The notes under the pieces are model-generated. The model saw only the letters and a program-made list of their open reading frames with translations, did not search any database and had not been told where the DNA came from. Both the position numbers and the translations under genes were made by a program. Below, in pieces: positions 24,501-39,500 of a stretch of 64,000 nucleotides of DNA (within the stretch, counting starts at the first letter, position 1; each line of letters opens with the position of its first letter). The stretch is from positions 496,001-560,000 of the forward strand of contig PQWQ01000012.1 in assembly GCA_002943765.1 (NCBI GenBank), in the 5' to 3' direction. The DNA comes from Psoroptes ovis (lineage: Eukaryota; Arthropoda; Arachnida; Sarcoptiformes; Psoroptidae).

Positions 24501-27500
24501 CTGTTTAATCGATGATTCAATTATTGAACTTGTACAACTATCAACAATCAAATGATTCAATGTTATTGTTGGTGGTTGTTGTATCGGTTGTTTTCGTTGT
24601 TGCTGTTGTACTGGTATTTGATTATTATTTGAATTTTGATGATGATCAATTATTAAACGAATATTGTTATTATTATTATTGATTTTATTGCCAATAGTTT
24701 TCAACAACGGTTGTGATTGATCAATTTCATTGATTAATTTTTGTTTTGTTTGCGATTGTTGTGGCTCAATTGATTGCTGTTGTTGGGCCGGCTGTTGTCG
24801 TCGACACAATTCTTGTACATCGGAAGTTGTTAGATGACCATTTTCAATGTTACTATTTATTTGGAAATGAATAGAAATAATGATTGAAATTGAAATTGGA
24901 ATCAAAATTTTTTTTTAAAATCAAAATTCGAAAACACATTACCTAATAACTTGATGTATCAATATAATACTTTGTGGTCGTTGTGAATTTGTTTCATAAA
25001 TGATTGTTGCTTGTGTTTGTATCCAACGATAACCGCCTAATTTATGTAAAAATTTATATTGTCCAAAATCACATTGTCCTTTGGTGAACACTGTTAGAAT
25101 AAAATTTGTGATTGAAAATGAGAATGAAAAAAAAAGACGAGAAAAAAGTTAGAAAATCGTTGAATTTCGAGCCAAAAATTGTTTAAATGATTAAATTGTG
25201 AAGAATAAAGAATTCAATTTGAAAAAATAGAATAGAATTAAATTGCATGGTACACATATTTCAATGGATGAACATCATCATCACATCGAATTAATGTTTA
25301 AATATCAACGAAAAAGAGGAGAAAAAGCGAAAACCTAGTACCTCACCGAATACCTCTTGGCATAATAAAACAAGATATTTTAAACAATACAGACGTATGA
25401 ATTAAGTGGAAAGGATATAATTATTTCAAGGAATTAAATCGAAATTAAATTAAATTGAATCAAAATTCCACTGAATCAAATTAAATCAAATCTAAAAAAA
25501 AAAATAAAACAATCAGTAATTAAATTTGAAATAGAATGAATAGAGAGGAGAAATACATTGAATGAATACATAATTAAAAAATTAACTGAAAATATTTGAA
25601 ATATCAAAAGCTTGAAAGCTTGAAAAGCTTTAAAGGTTTGAATTGCTTTAAAAGCAATTTTGCCACCAAACAAACGAATACCATTGAAACAAAACACTAT
25701 GATTCTAAATCTTTAGAATTTAATTATAAATCATTATCAGTAGACATGTTAATAAACACAATAAGTAACGATAATGACAGTATTAATTATGATAAACACA
25801 AGCCAAATGGGTAATACAAATATAAATCGACTGCAATAATCATTGACTAATCTGAGCAAAGAGAGAAAACCAACCAATTTCAGCCAATCGGCAATCATAG
25901 TGATGATGATTGACATCATCATCAATGATCAACGATCAACAAAATTATCATCAACGTCATCCTTATCAACATATCGACAATAACAACCAGAAGAAAAAAA
26001 AATCATTGAAAAATCATATCTGGTTATAATACAGGAAAAATGTACAAACAAACAACATCAAACAACAACAACAATGATTATAAATACATCATCATCCCAT
26101 GATTATAAATCCAATAGACATGGATAAATGTATGGAAATCTATTGATGTGTTTTTGATGATATTAATTTCAAAATTTAGTTTTTGATCAAAATTTTTAAT
26201 AAAATCAAATAATTGATTAAATAAACAAAACAAATCAAGTCTAATCGAGTCAAATCGAATAACAAATCCAAATCATAAATCGTATATTTATATCGAAACA
26301 CAAACATTGAAAATATTTGAAAAAAATACAAAGTTGATTTGATTATAAAGTTTTGAAATTGATAATGATTATAACGATGATAATAATGATCATCAATGGT
26401 AGACCATATATGATGATCGTGATCATAGAAATTGTGTGAGTGATTTGTATGTGTGAGCATGTGAATGTTGACATATATCCATAAATATCTACAAAAATAT
26501 ATCCACAAATACAATCAAAGATATATCCTTAAATATGCACAGATAATAATAATAAACAGACCAAAAGGAAAAACCATATCGATTTATCAATCAATTTTGA
26601 ATCAATACATCGATATTAAATATTGATGACAACAATCATTAATGATGGCCTTGCATCGTTATCTTTTTTTTCTGATTTTCTCAATGATGATTGGAAAATT
26701 GATATGATTTTTGATTAGAAATTTTTTTTAGTTGGATTCAATTCATTCATTTTTCAATGGAGTCGAATTATTGTACTAAAATCGATTTTTTTTTCAATAT
26801 AAATGATGATAAACGATTTCGAACAAGTCGAAATTGATATCGCAAGAAATTGAATTTGAATCAAATTCAAAGTATGAAACAAATCAAATCAGTGCATCGA
26901 AGGGGGGTACCCTAGAGATTTTCGGTGAAAATCTTCGAGTAATTAGATTCGATTCAAAACAATCAATCAATCGGCAGAACGGTCAGTCAGTTATGGGAAT
27001 TCGTCTAATTCTGAAGAATCTCTGCGTGAGAATTTTAAAATTCACCAGAATTTCTTCGGAATTTTCATTTTTTAAATGTTTTTAAATGTCAAGTACGTAT
27101 TTAATGCTTGTACAATCATGACAAGTAAAACATGATTCATTTTTCGACGATGATTGTCTTAGTAGACACATACAACACACACACTCACATAAGCATCCAT
27201 AAACCACACATAAACCATTTTAAAAATGCGAAAACTGCTGCTGTTTGCCAAAAAAAAACCTTTTGAAATGGTAAAAAGCTTTCAAAAAATATTAGGTTGT
27301 CCGAATAGTTTTTGCCGATTATATCGTAGGTAATAATGAGAAAATCGGTAAAAACTTATTGGACAACCTAATATTTCCATTGTGTTTACTTTGGTAATGA
27401 TATTTGATATTTCATGAACAATCGGAAAATGGAAATATTCGTTTTTTTTAATGAAAAAAATATGAACAAATGAATGAATAGAACTGAACAAATAAATGAA

Positions 27501-30500
27501 TAGAACTGAACAGAAGAATTGAAATCAAATCAAAATGGAAAATGAAATTAAAAAAGTAAAAATTATGAAAACGCTTTGCACTCGACAGGCGCCTAGCAAG
27601 CACCATGGTTATGGGTAAAATCTACCATGAAATAAATAGCGTCGAGTGGAAGGTAAGGCCTTTTTTCATTATTTGAAAAAAATGAAAATATTTAAAGAAT
27701 TTATTTCAAAGAAATATTCCTTAAGAGTTTTTCAATATTCAATTTTAAATTTTCAGTTGATGCATGCAGGCATGCATGCATTAAATACATATTTAACTGT
27801 ATTTAATTCATACAGAGACACACGCATATATTTCTAAATGCATTCGCATGTATATACCATTCATCCGCATTCATGTACATACAAACAAACACAATGGCAA
27901 TTTCTAATAATAATAATGTCATGTTTTAAAAATATATGTCAAAATGTATTTTTATGCAAATATTTAAAAAATACTCATCTGTACAAAAATGTGATATGTC
28001 GATATATTAGGTCAGAGGAAAAGTTCTGTCGCATTTTTAAATTGATTTCAATGAAAAAATACGACAGAACTTTTCCTTTGACCTAATATTTAAAAAATTT
28101 GTTTTCGATTCATCTCATCATCAACAAAAAAAAAACAGGCATTGAAAACATTGAAATACAAAGCATTTGAATGTACGGAATATATCAGACATTGTTCAAT
28201 ACAATTTTCAATACATTTTTTCAAGCATGCATCAATTCAAAGTGTTAGCAAATAATACACATTTCGTCGATTCACTGAACAGAAACAATTGACTTAATAA
28301 TTCATGTACATTCATCAAACATTTGAACAACATGTACATACATGTTCATCAAATCTCTGAACAAACATTTGAACGAAAAAACATTCAAAACATTGTTCAA
28401 ACACATCCATTCATTCTCGTTTCGGCAATGATAATAATGATGATGGTAAAATAACCATAAGTAATCGGTGTATACAAAAGTGAATGATTATAATCATCAT
28501 CATTTTTGAAAAAACATCGTGGAATTTTCGGTAAGCGAAAATTCTATTAGGTTGTCCCATAAGTTCTTGCCGATTGTATCGTCGAAAATTATTGAAAAAT
28601 CGGCAAGAACTTATGGGACAACCTAATATTATTATCATCATCATCGTCGTTACCATCATCACCATCGTTATTATTATGATCATTATTATTGATATTCTTG
28701 TTTGTTCATATTTGAGAGTGGGTGTTCAAAGCGTGTGCGTCCATGTAGACAAATTATTTATGAAATTTTCTGAAAAAAATACTCTCAAATGTACCATACA
28801 TAATATTCATGAAAAAGATTTTCGATCCATTCACAGTCCAAACGAACAAATTCAAGTGTATGTTCACTGGTCATTTGTTTATTCGATCATTTTCGGGGAA
28901 TTCGGAGAAATCAATGAATCAAACAACAATAATTCGTTAAGGAAATTCAATGACAAGTGACCAAATGATTAATTGTGACCAGAATTTCGGAAGAAATGCT
29001 ACTGATGATACAGCCGGCCGATATATGTAACACAAAAACACAGAAAATCAGCAAAATTAATTTCCTAACTTTATGATTAATGGTGGATACATATTTTCAA
29101 TTTTAATTATTAAAATTGTCATTAGCATTTGGTCGACTAATAATAATTAATATTCGGAATCAGAACCAGAAGCCCAAGCAGAAGCCGAATATGATTTGTC
29201 GGATATGGTGGGCGACCCAATACGAGAACGGGCTGTTGGGCCTAGATGAATCGGGAATAGCAGTTGAGCCGAAGAAGAATCGGGCCTGAAGTTGCAGAGG
29301 CATTTCGGAAGTTTCGAAAATTTGGAATTTTCAAAATTGAAAAATTCAAAACTTATAAAATTTTGAGAATTCAAATTTTTTGATTTATTCTCGTTGATTT
29401 TCATACAAAGATCCGATTTCAATAAATTTCAAATTTCTCAGCCAAAAACATATGGGCCGTCAAGACCAACGTTTGGACCTTGAAAATTAACAAAACATGT
29501 TTGTGATCGAATTTTGTAAATCATATAAATTGAATTAAAAATTCTTTGGTGAAACCAGAATTTTCTTTGAATTCACAGATTTTCTCAGTCAAAATTATCA
29601 TTTTGACAGCCTAAGAAACCAACAACGATAGAATTTAAGAAAATGGAATTAGATTTAATTAAATTCATGAATTCTTAAATTCTTTTTTGGCATTCATAAG
29701 AAGAGGAAAATACTGGAAAAATACATGAATATTTCAAAGATTTATTCTGTGTGTGTGTGTGATTCGGGTATCCGAAGAAGAATGGAAAAATAATAATAAA
29801 TCTCTCACATATGAAATTCCTTATTTTTCAACATTCATCGAAAGAAATTTACGAATAAACAAGTGAAATGATTCACGTTTTACATTCGATATTGTTTGGT
29901 ATTGTTCGGAGCTCGCTGCAGAGTCAGCAAAAATGAAAATTTTGATTAAATTTCCAAAATTCACAAATTTCCGTCTTCGGGCGACAGAAAATGAATGAAT
30001 TTATTCATTCAAATACACCATCTTTCACAGTCACTCGCTTCCATGAACACCCACACGAGACCAAAATAACCGAATTGATGGTCTACGGGTACCATCTATA
30101 TACGGACCAGTGATGATCTATGACTATCGGTCTATGACTACTAACCGAATGATTATTTAATCGTTTTTTTGTTTTTGTCGTTTTTCTGTTTTTTTGAAAA
30201 ACGACCAGAGAACCGAAATTCATTCATTGAATTCATTATTTTCGCTTTTCCACGGGCCAAAATCATGGCTATATAAACATGAATAGGATCTAAATGTACA
30301 AATTGTGACGCAACAAAATTTGACGCAAATGCAATGAAACGAATAATTTTTATCAATCATCGATTCATTCATTCATTCAGCCATTCATTCATTGATCATT
30401 TTCAATGATGAATAAAAAATAGGGAAAAATAAACCAGAAATAATTTTGTTGTCCAGAAAGTTCGTGTGTATTGAATCAATGTAAATCAATGAAAATCATT

Positions 30501-33500
30501 AAATAAAATCGTCAAGAACTTTTCGGACAACTCGAAATCATTCATTTATCCATTGTATATTCAGTTTGTATTTTGAAACAAAATTGGTACAAAATCAAAT
30601 GAATTAAAAAAAATAGGAAAAACAATCAAACAACTAACTTGAACAAAGACAAACAAGTCATATATAGACACATATATGAAACAAATCGATTGAAAAATAC
30701 AGAATTTAATCAAATAATATTGAATAATTTTCAATGGTGAATGATGATGATGATCAATAACAAAATACAATAATGGACTACACTAATAATAATCGTAATA
30801 ATAATAAGCAATAAATGAATCGATTCACAAAAATGAATGAAAGTTAATAGTTCTTCATTTTTCAATCAAAAATTAAAAATCATCCAAAATAATGAACCAG
30901 AATTTACCTTTAATATTTGTTTCAATTTAAATAATCGATGAACGGAATTGTTTGAGTTTGAATTGTTTCAATCGAATATTCAATCGAAATTTATTAATTA
31001 AATTTATCGATCAATTGATTGATTGATTGATCGATTGATTTGATATAACAGGAAAAAAAATCAATGAATAATCAAATTGATTGAGATCGTAGAATTTCAA
31101 ATTGAATTTAATTAAATTGAATTAAAGGTTGGAAATTTGAATTTTTTGTGCTCAAATTCGATTGATTTATGAATCAACAAAAAAATGGATTAATAATGAT
31201 TTTCAAAAATTTATATCAAGGGCACAGATTAATATGAAATTTTGGATTTTTGAGGAATCAATTTGTGATTAGGATAAAGTAGGAGAATAAATGAAAATAA
31301 ATATTTACTAAACAAATATAACAATCAATATAAAAACTATTATTTTGAAAATTGAAAATTATGTGTAATAAATAACAATTGATAAAATATATATTTATAA
31401 AACCAAATAACAAATAACGAAAACACAACAAAAACAAAAACAAAATAATTGAAAAAAAACAAAGATTTAAATCATTATATCATTGTATTGTATTGTTCAA
31501 TGCATGTTTTCAAAAGATATTTATGAGAATTTTTGATTTTTTTTTTTGGAAAATATTTCATTTAATATTTAATATTCAACACAAGCAGCACATGATGATG
31601 ATGATGATGATGATTATGGGGCTCAATGATGAATGAGTGCAAAGAATCGAGAAAAATTTATATAAAAAAACAAATAACAATGATCAATCAACAATGATGA
31701 TGATGATGATATTTAATATTAATAGCAATAATAATTCACATTGAGGTATGATTGAAACATATATTTTTGAGTTATTAATGAAAATAAACAAATATTTCAT
31801 GCAAGATCACACAAACACAAATTCAAATAAAATACACACATTCGTATTTCAATACAATGAAATAATAAACAATGTTTAAATTCAGAATGAAATTGTGTTT
31901 AAATTAGTGATTTCAATGCAATTTAATTCAATTCGTACATAGGATTTCAAATATTTCAATTCGATTCATTCATAGATTTGATTTCATTCCATTTTTTTTC
32001 GATCATCTCATGATGATTTAGATCTAATTGGAAGGCTGGCTATCGCTTGAATTTGCGATAAGTGTTTGGAGGATTTATCGTAATTGAAATCGCAGATATA
32101 TCGCATCGACGAAAAATGTGAAAAAATATCGCAAATCTTATCGTTGAAATCAAGGAAAAAAATATTGATGGGAAAATGAAGAAGACAAGACAATCAATGA
32201 GGAAAACCAAATGATAATGGATTTGCGATTTATATTTGGATGAAGATATTCAAATGGTCTATGAACACACAAACACACACACATATGAACATATGTGAGA
32301 GTGAATGCGTCTACTAATTGATTGATTGATTGAAGAAATTAATTTCAATTTAAAAATTTGAATGAAGATTTACTTTTACATTTGATTCAACATTAATCGA
32401 TGTCACATTTGATTGATGGATATTTTCATATTACAAAAGACAAGAAATTCAATTAAATCTAATCAATGAATGATAGGGCAAATAATCAAAAATAAATGAA
32501 TGAAATCAGAATAAACCAGTCAAATGCATACACACACACAATTGATTGATGATAATCACAATTAGATTGTTGATTTAGAAACAAAAATTTTTCAGTTCAA
32601 ATTGAAATAAATCTAATCAAATTGAATTAAATTTAATTCAATTCGAATCAAATTCAATTTAATTCAATTTGAATGTTCATCATAAGAGGATAAATGGCTG
32701 ATGTGAATCAAAAATTGAACCAAAATTCGATGATAATACTTGATGATAATCGTTCATATTAATGATTAACCATCATCACCATCATCATCAAATGATTATC
32801 ATTTCAATCAAATGAATTTGTTTGTTTATTTATTTATTAATTCAGTTTGACGACTGTTCACCGATCACCGATCAAAATATTATTCGATGGCTGATGTGTG
32901 TGCGGTGTATATGTTCGGAATTCTGGCAAAAATTCTTGACAAAAGTGGTGGTACTAGACGCTGCTGTGACAATCGCAATATACAAATAGCAAAACATACT
33001 TTCAACATTGAAGCATTTGAACATCTGCGATCATCATCATCAGTGAATCGATAGAGGCAGAAGCAAATGGAAAAATCTAACAATTAGTTGATGATGAACA
33101 TAACATTTATCAAATTCATAAAAGGAAATTTGTGTTTTTCTATGTTCAATTGAAATGTATAGAATTTAACCACTTTTTCAAAGGCTATACATCACCACCA
33201 CCACTGAGAGTACCGGAGCTATAGTAGAATTTTATCCACTGAAGACTATACATAAACCACCACCGTTGAACGAATTGAATTTCAATTTTCAATTTCAACC
33301 AAATACCAAACATTCATTCAAAAATAAATTATTTCAAATTATGAACCACTTCTTTTCAACTAAAACTTGATACACAATATACAAACTGAGACTGATAAAT
33401 CAATGAATGAATGAATATAGAACAATTTACATTTCATTCATTTTTCAATGATAATGATTTGAGATGATATATAGAACAGGCATACAAAAAAATTGGTTGT

Positions 33501-36500
33501 CCGAAAAGTTCTTGACGATTTTCAATAGGAATTATCATGCATTAAGCATGGAAAACTTTTCGGACAACATAATACAAACGTATATAGACGATTTCAAAAC
33601 AATAGTCACAGAATTGTACAGAATTCAATTCAAAGAAGAATTCAAAACTTATTTAGAGCAGAATCCTGTATGAAAACAGTTAGAATAGAAGCGAGAATAA
33701 TCATCGGAAAATAATCATGGTTGATTATTATTCGTTTTAAATAATCAAAATGAACAATTGTAGTTAAAAATAAATTTTAATTAGAAAATTGTGGTAAAAA
33801 TAGGAAAAAAAACAAATTGAAAAAACCAACCAAATAAACCAATTGATTAATTCACTTTGAATACTTGGAATTATTTTGATAATTAGATGATTATTATTGC
33901 GGTTTGATTATGGTCAATTGCAGTCGAAATGATTTGTGGATCAATTCACAATGATGTATTTACATGATTCAATACGGTGTATTTGATACATTAAATTGAA
34001 AAAATAGAACAACACAAAACACATGTAAAATACATGAAAACAAGTGTAAAACACACACACAAATAAAACACGCGTAAAACACGCATAAAACACGTGCAAA
34101 ACGAGCATAAAACACGTGTAATCACACCAATACACACAGAGAACTGAATAAAACAATTTTTTAGTTTAAAACAAATGAATTAATTAATTACAAAATTGCC
34201 AAATCATTGATTGCAATTGTGAAAAAAATTTTGTTTTCAAAATTTCAATTTTCAAAATTGAAAATTGAAAAAAAAACAAATTTTGTAAACAGAAAAAGAA
34301 GGAGAAGAAGGAAATGCACGCATACGAACACACACAAGATATACAACACAAGATACGCAGACACAGAGACGTATCCAGAGAGAGAGAAGGCGGTGGGGAG
34401 CGATAGAACGGGGAGAAATCAGAGAAGGCGATGGAGGGAAATTACGACACGCAAACACAAATTTGCCGACAAATAAACAAATCGACAAACCATTCGTATA
34501 AAGACGTAAAGAACGTAATAATTGTGATTTTACAACGTGTAAATCAAATAAATCAATTTGATCATAGAATTGATTGATTCAATTGATGGATTTCAATTCA
34601 AAAACAACTGGCTGCAAGCAGCGGCCATCAAAATCGTCATTGCCATTCGTAATCATTCAAAATTCAATTCGATTCAATCGCGTTGAGCGAACATCAAGCA
34701 TTATCATCATCCTCATTAAGCAAGTTTGTAATCAAGTTTAAAATTCAAACACAAGAGGTTTGTTTGCCATGTGATCAACGAGAATCACCATCGTACAACA
34801 GCTCTACAACTTCTTCGCCGGCTCAGTAATCGTGCTTCAAACAGCAACTTGCGAGCTGGAATGATTGCTTCTATGCAAGCATTATGAGGCCTGAGAGGAA
34901 GGATTGCGCGGCTTTTTGAAAATTCAAATCCATTTGAAATTGAAAAACAAAACAACAAACAGTGATATTCCTTTAAAACTGAAAAACAGACTCAAAATTA
35001 ACTTGAAAATGTCACAGAAAAAATTGTGATCAATCAATGATCAATAATTGATGATCAATCATTATCAATCATGAGATAATAATAATGATTACATTTATAA
35101 TTCAACATTTGATATATTGATCATAATTACATAACAATGTAATCGAATAAATGTAAATAAATTCGAAATGAATCGATTGAATTCAATTGAATTGAATCAA
35201 AAGCAATTGAATCGATACAAATTTGATCAAAGTGAATTGAAGCAATCAAACGAAGCAATTGAACAATCGATTGCCGTAAACATCGTTTTGTAATTGTTAC
35301 AAATAACAAATCGATGTTTTAGTTGGTATAATTGCTACTTGTATCAATGCGAAATCAAGCAAAAAAAAATCGAAAGATTAATTCATGTGAATCAATGTAA
35401 AACAAATGGGTAGAAATTCATGAAAAAAAAAATTGTAAAATTTCTAAAAATTCAAAATTGTCATCGATGTATTTTGTTCAAACTGTTCAAACTATCATTA
35501 TATTTGAATGAAATCTAATCAATGAATGAATGAATACAACAAATCAATAAACACATTGACTGAAATTTTCAAAACCTCCCAATTGACGTCAATCGCATTT
35601 CACTGTTTTGCATTTTGCAATGGTTGTAACAGCGTTATATATCAATGTGCTTGTACAAGATTTGAATAAAAACACATGCATCTATGTATGTCTTTGGATA
35701 GATTTGAAATTGAAGACATCATGGTTGAACATTGTAGACATCAGAGACGTTGTACATTGAATGATATATATGAGAGTGAAGTAGACTTAGTCGAAGTTGG
35801 CTGACGAGAAATTGAATTTTTCAATTTTGAAGAATTGTTGTAAGAATCGAATCATTTTTGGATCAATGATTGATCATATCGATCCAAAATCATCGAATCA
35901 TGTAAAAATGGTCATGGCCAATGATCATAATGGATAATGTCAACGGATAGACGATAATATTTATTGATAATATCAAATATCCAGACAACAAATCGATCGA
36001 TTGATCAATGATCGATTTTGTTTTCTTTTGAAGAAAATTTCCTGTACCAGTGAATTTTCAGTGGGTGTTAATGGCTAATCGATAAATGAATTAATTCTTA
36101 AGACTACATTCGGCAGAATACGGCCAAGGGTTGTACCGCAACATCAGTGGTAATATCAGCCACATGCACTAATTTCATAATTCGGTGAATTTTCAAATTT
36201 TAAGACTCGAATTCTCAAAGAATTCTCCAAGATTCTTTGGAGATTCTTACGAAGATTTTTTTTTTTTTTTTGAAAAACCAAAAATAAATCATCTTTAATA
36301 TTCTTTGTTTTTCGCACAGAATATTCTTAATTATTCATATTAAATACACAAAGAAATACAAATGAATTTTTTCTGCTTTGTTTTAAATCATTTTTCAATT
36401 GTATTCTCACCAGTGATCTTTTCACCGTAAAATTTTCCCGATTAAAATACAAATGAAAAATGTAATTGTATACAAAACATTTATTATTCATTCATTGAAT

Positions 36501-39500
36501 TTGATATTCTATTTTCAAATAATTCAAATAATAATAATAATTCTATGCCATTCTTGGAATTTTTTTTTTCGATGACATTTTACATTTTGAAATATTTAAA
36601 AAAGAAAAGATTGGCTTAAATCCATGATTGTTTAAAGCTAAAAACAACACACACACGAATAAAACAAGAACAATTGAAATCAAATAAGTGAATTAAGTTT
36701 AATTCAATTCAATTTGATTCAAAGAAGAAGAAGAAGAAGGAGAAAAATTTGACATACTTCTTACGAATCTCAAACATTTTATCTATTTTAAAGCCTAAAA
36801 CCTTTGAAGCATATCTTCAACAACCGGGGAAGCAAAAATTTTACAGGAAAAAATCTTAATAATTTCACTGAAAAAATACATCTTTTATCTTAACTTTGAA
36901 CAAACGGAAAATTTGAAAATTTTGAAAAAAAATTAACCTAACTTAACTACATTAAACAAAACTTTAAAATCGATCAAACATTTATGGCTAACGGTTGAAT
37001 GATCATCATCATCATCAGAAACTTTGATTGAAATTTTCGAATCTTCATCATCGTTACCACCACTGGAAACAAATTGATGGTAATGTATAAGGATTACACT
37101 AAAGGATTCATTCATTGAATATGATTGTCGAAAATAGAAATTAACGGAAATAATAATGATTTGGCAAAATTATCTAAATTCCAACACATACTAAAAATAT
37201 ATAACAAGCGTAATCAATGTGAGAACAATGTTTAAAAAACAATGATATTTTAAAAATTATGAGGGTAAATCATCATCATGTGATATTTTATTTAAAGTAT
37301 AAAGGATTAAACATGAGCTTTGTCAAGGGTGGTTCATTGATGATTAGTGTAGACTCTACACTGTGGAGTCTACACTGTTGTACACTGACAATGGCATAAG
37401 AAGGTTAAGATAGGAGGAGAAGGGGAGTGAAAATGAGGGGAAAACTTGAATAAATTTGAGAGAGTCGAAAGAGTTAAATGTAAATATCGAAAATCAAATT
37501 ATGGGAGTGATCGATTGAAGTGATGTTTGTGTGAATTGAATCAAATCAAGTCAATCGACACAAGTAAATAAATGAACAAAATAAAATAGTCTCTACTTAC
37601 ATATCTTGAACAGTAATGACAAATGTTGACAATCATTACCATCAAAATATTGATAAAATGATTTTCCAATCAATTCGTTTACATTATAACCGAATAATTC
37701 TTCAATGCTAAATGATGATAATATTTGAGAAAATGAAAAATAATTTTGGATTAATCATTCATATTGATTGATAATTGAATCATTATTCATTAAATAATCT
37801 TTCAAATTCAATCATAATCAATTCATTAAATCAATCAATTTCATGAAAATAAAATACATACCAATCATCGACATAGGAAAATTTCATATTTGGCAAATGT
37901 TTCGATATGAATGCTTGATTATTCAATGGTAATTCTAATAAACGTATTGGATTCTGTATCATCATTTCACCATAAACAATCATATAATGACGATAATTTT
38001 CACCAATCAATTTCGATTGTTTTGGATTCAATTTTTCTAAATTAATCATATGTCCTTGAAATTTGATTACCTTTATTTCAAAAACGAGTAAAATATTAAT
38101 TAATATAATTGAAAAACAAACAAAAACAACAAATATCAGATAACAACAAACATACCTTATAGGTGGCCGATTTAAGATTCAAATTTCTACCTTTACTCGT
38201 AAGCGTACATTTCATACGAATAAAATAGGGCGATGCAGATGATGGAGATGCTGTTGATGATGATGATATTGGCTCATTGTTTGATGATTTTGAATCATTC
38301 GATTGTAATAAAGATGACGATGTTGATGGTGCATTATCATCACCATTACCATCACCAGCATTGTCGTTGGATTCAGTCGAACATCCATTATTGAATTCAT
38401 CAATCAAAGGGCTCAGAAATTGTTTAATATCATCATGATCACATGGATGACAATAATCATAAATTGATTGTCCAATTAAATCAATTTGATTTAGTCCCAA
38501 ATATTGTTCAATATTTTCAGTCATATAAATAATATCACCATTTTTCGATAGGATAAATATGAAACCATTGATTGTATTCAATATTGTTTGCTGTTGTTGA
38601 TTTTGGTGTTGCTGAATTGGATTAACTTGATGGTCACCACCACCAGCATCGATTTCATTTTTGATTGCAGAATTATTATTGAATAACAATTGATTTATAA
38701 TTGATGAATATTTGGCTTGTTTACGGTCATCATCATTGATTTGTTTGTTATTTTTAACATTCAATGGTTCAATTATTGATCGTATCTTCAGATAATTAAT
38801 GGCTATTCGTACCAGCGATGCTTTGTCTAAATGATCCAATATTTTTGCCGGTACTGGTAATATTTCTTCGATATTATCGAATAGCTTTGCTTCTTGACTA
38901 CGTCGTTCACGTGCAGCTTTACGTGATTTTTCTTTACGTTTTTCAGAGTTCCTATAATTTTTGAAAAAAAGAAAAATAAAGGGTTAATAAATCAATTCAT
39001 AATCAATTTAACGAAATAAAACAGCGCAGACTGCGCCAGCTACCGGCTTGAAATGACACTGAATTTCATTGAATTTATCAAATTTTTTATCGGAAATATT
39101 CATATCTTTTCCTAAAAAAATAAATATTTTCCATCAAATAACTATTTTAGAATCGATTACGTGAATATTGAAATGTATTGAATGTATCTATCAGTAAAAT
39201 GTATCGATAAATTTTCGATTAACCCAAAAATTTTCAAAAATTTCATAATTTAAAAATTCAAAATTTCATAATTTCAAACAATTAATTTAAAATCAAGTAA
39301 TCAATTTAATCAATTTTCAATGATTTGGCCTTATTTTTGATCAATTTCCATTTTTTTTGATTGAAAATCAAAATTAATTTGAAATTAAATGTTCAACTCT
39401 TTGATTTCGAAAAATTTTAATTTTTTTTCAAAAAATCAATTTTCAAAATAAATTTCGACCAAGGATATACAGATGTATATCCGAACATTGGTAGAAATTT

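Larger units (their letters stand above)
25091..37600 (-). other. 12.5-kb intron 4 of HIF-alpha
   Basis: Runs from donor GTAAGT (after ...LFKI) to acceptor CTAACAG (before ...FTKGQCDFGQ), splitting PAS-B. The other introns of this gene are 63-154 bp apart from intron 1 (1310 bp). It holds five or six hairpin MITEs (27292, 28007, 28547, 30445, 33493), several GC-richer islands (29150-29290, 32880-33060, 34590-34920), microsatellites and a compound palindrome at 37346-37376. No complete nested gene is established. Confidence 0.85.

Noticed and set aside
29147..29422. 91-codon minus-strand ORF
   Set aside because: Only the distal 45 codons look protein-like, both strands are open there, and there are no splice signals; kept only as an island, not a gene.
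25091..37600. Treating the HIF-alpha exons on the two sides of the 12.5-kb gap as two genes
   Set aside because: The halves complete a single PAS-B domain in the correct phase with good donor and acceptor sites, so one gene is the simpler reading.
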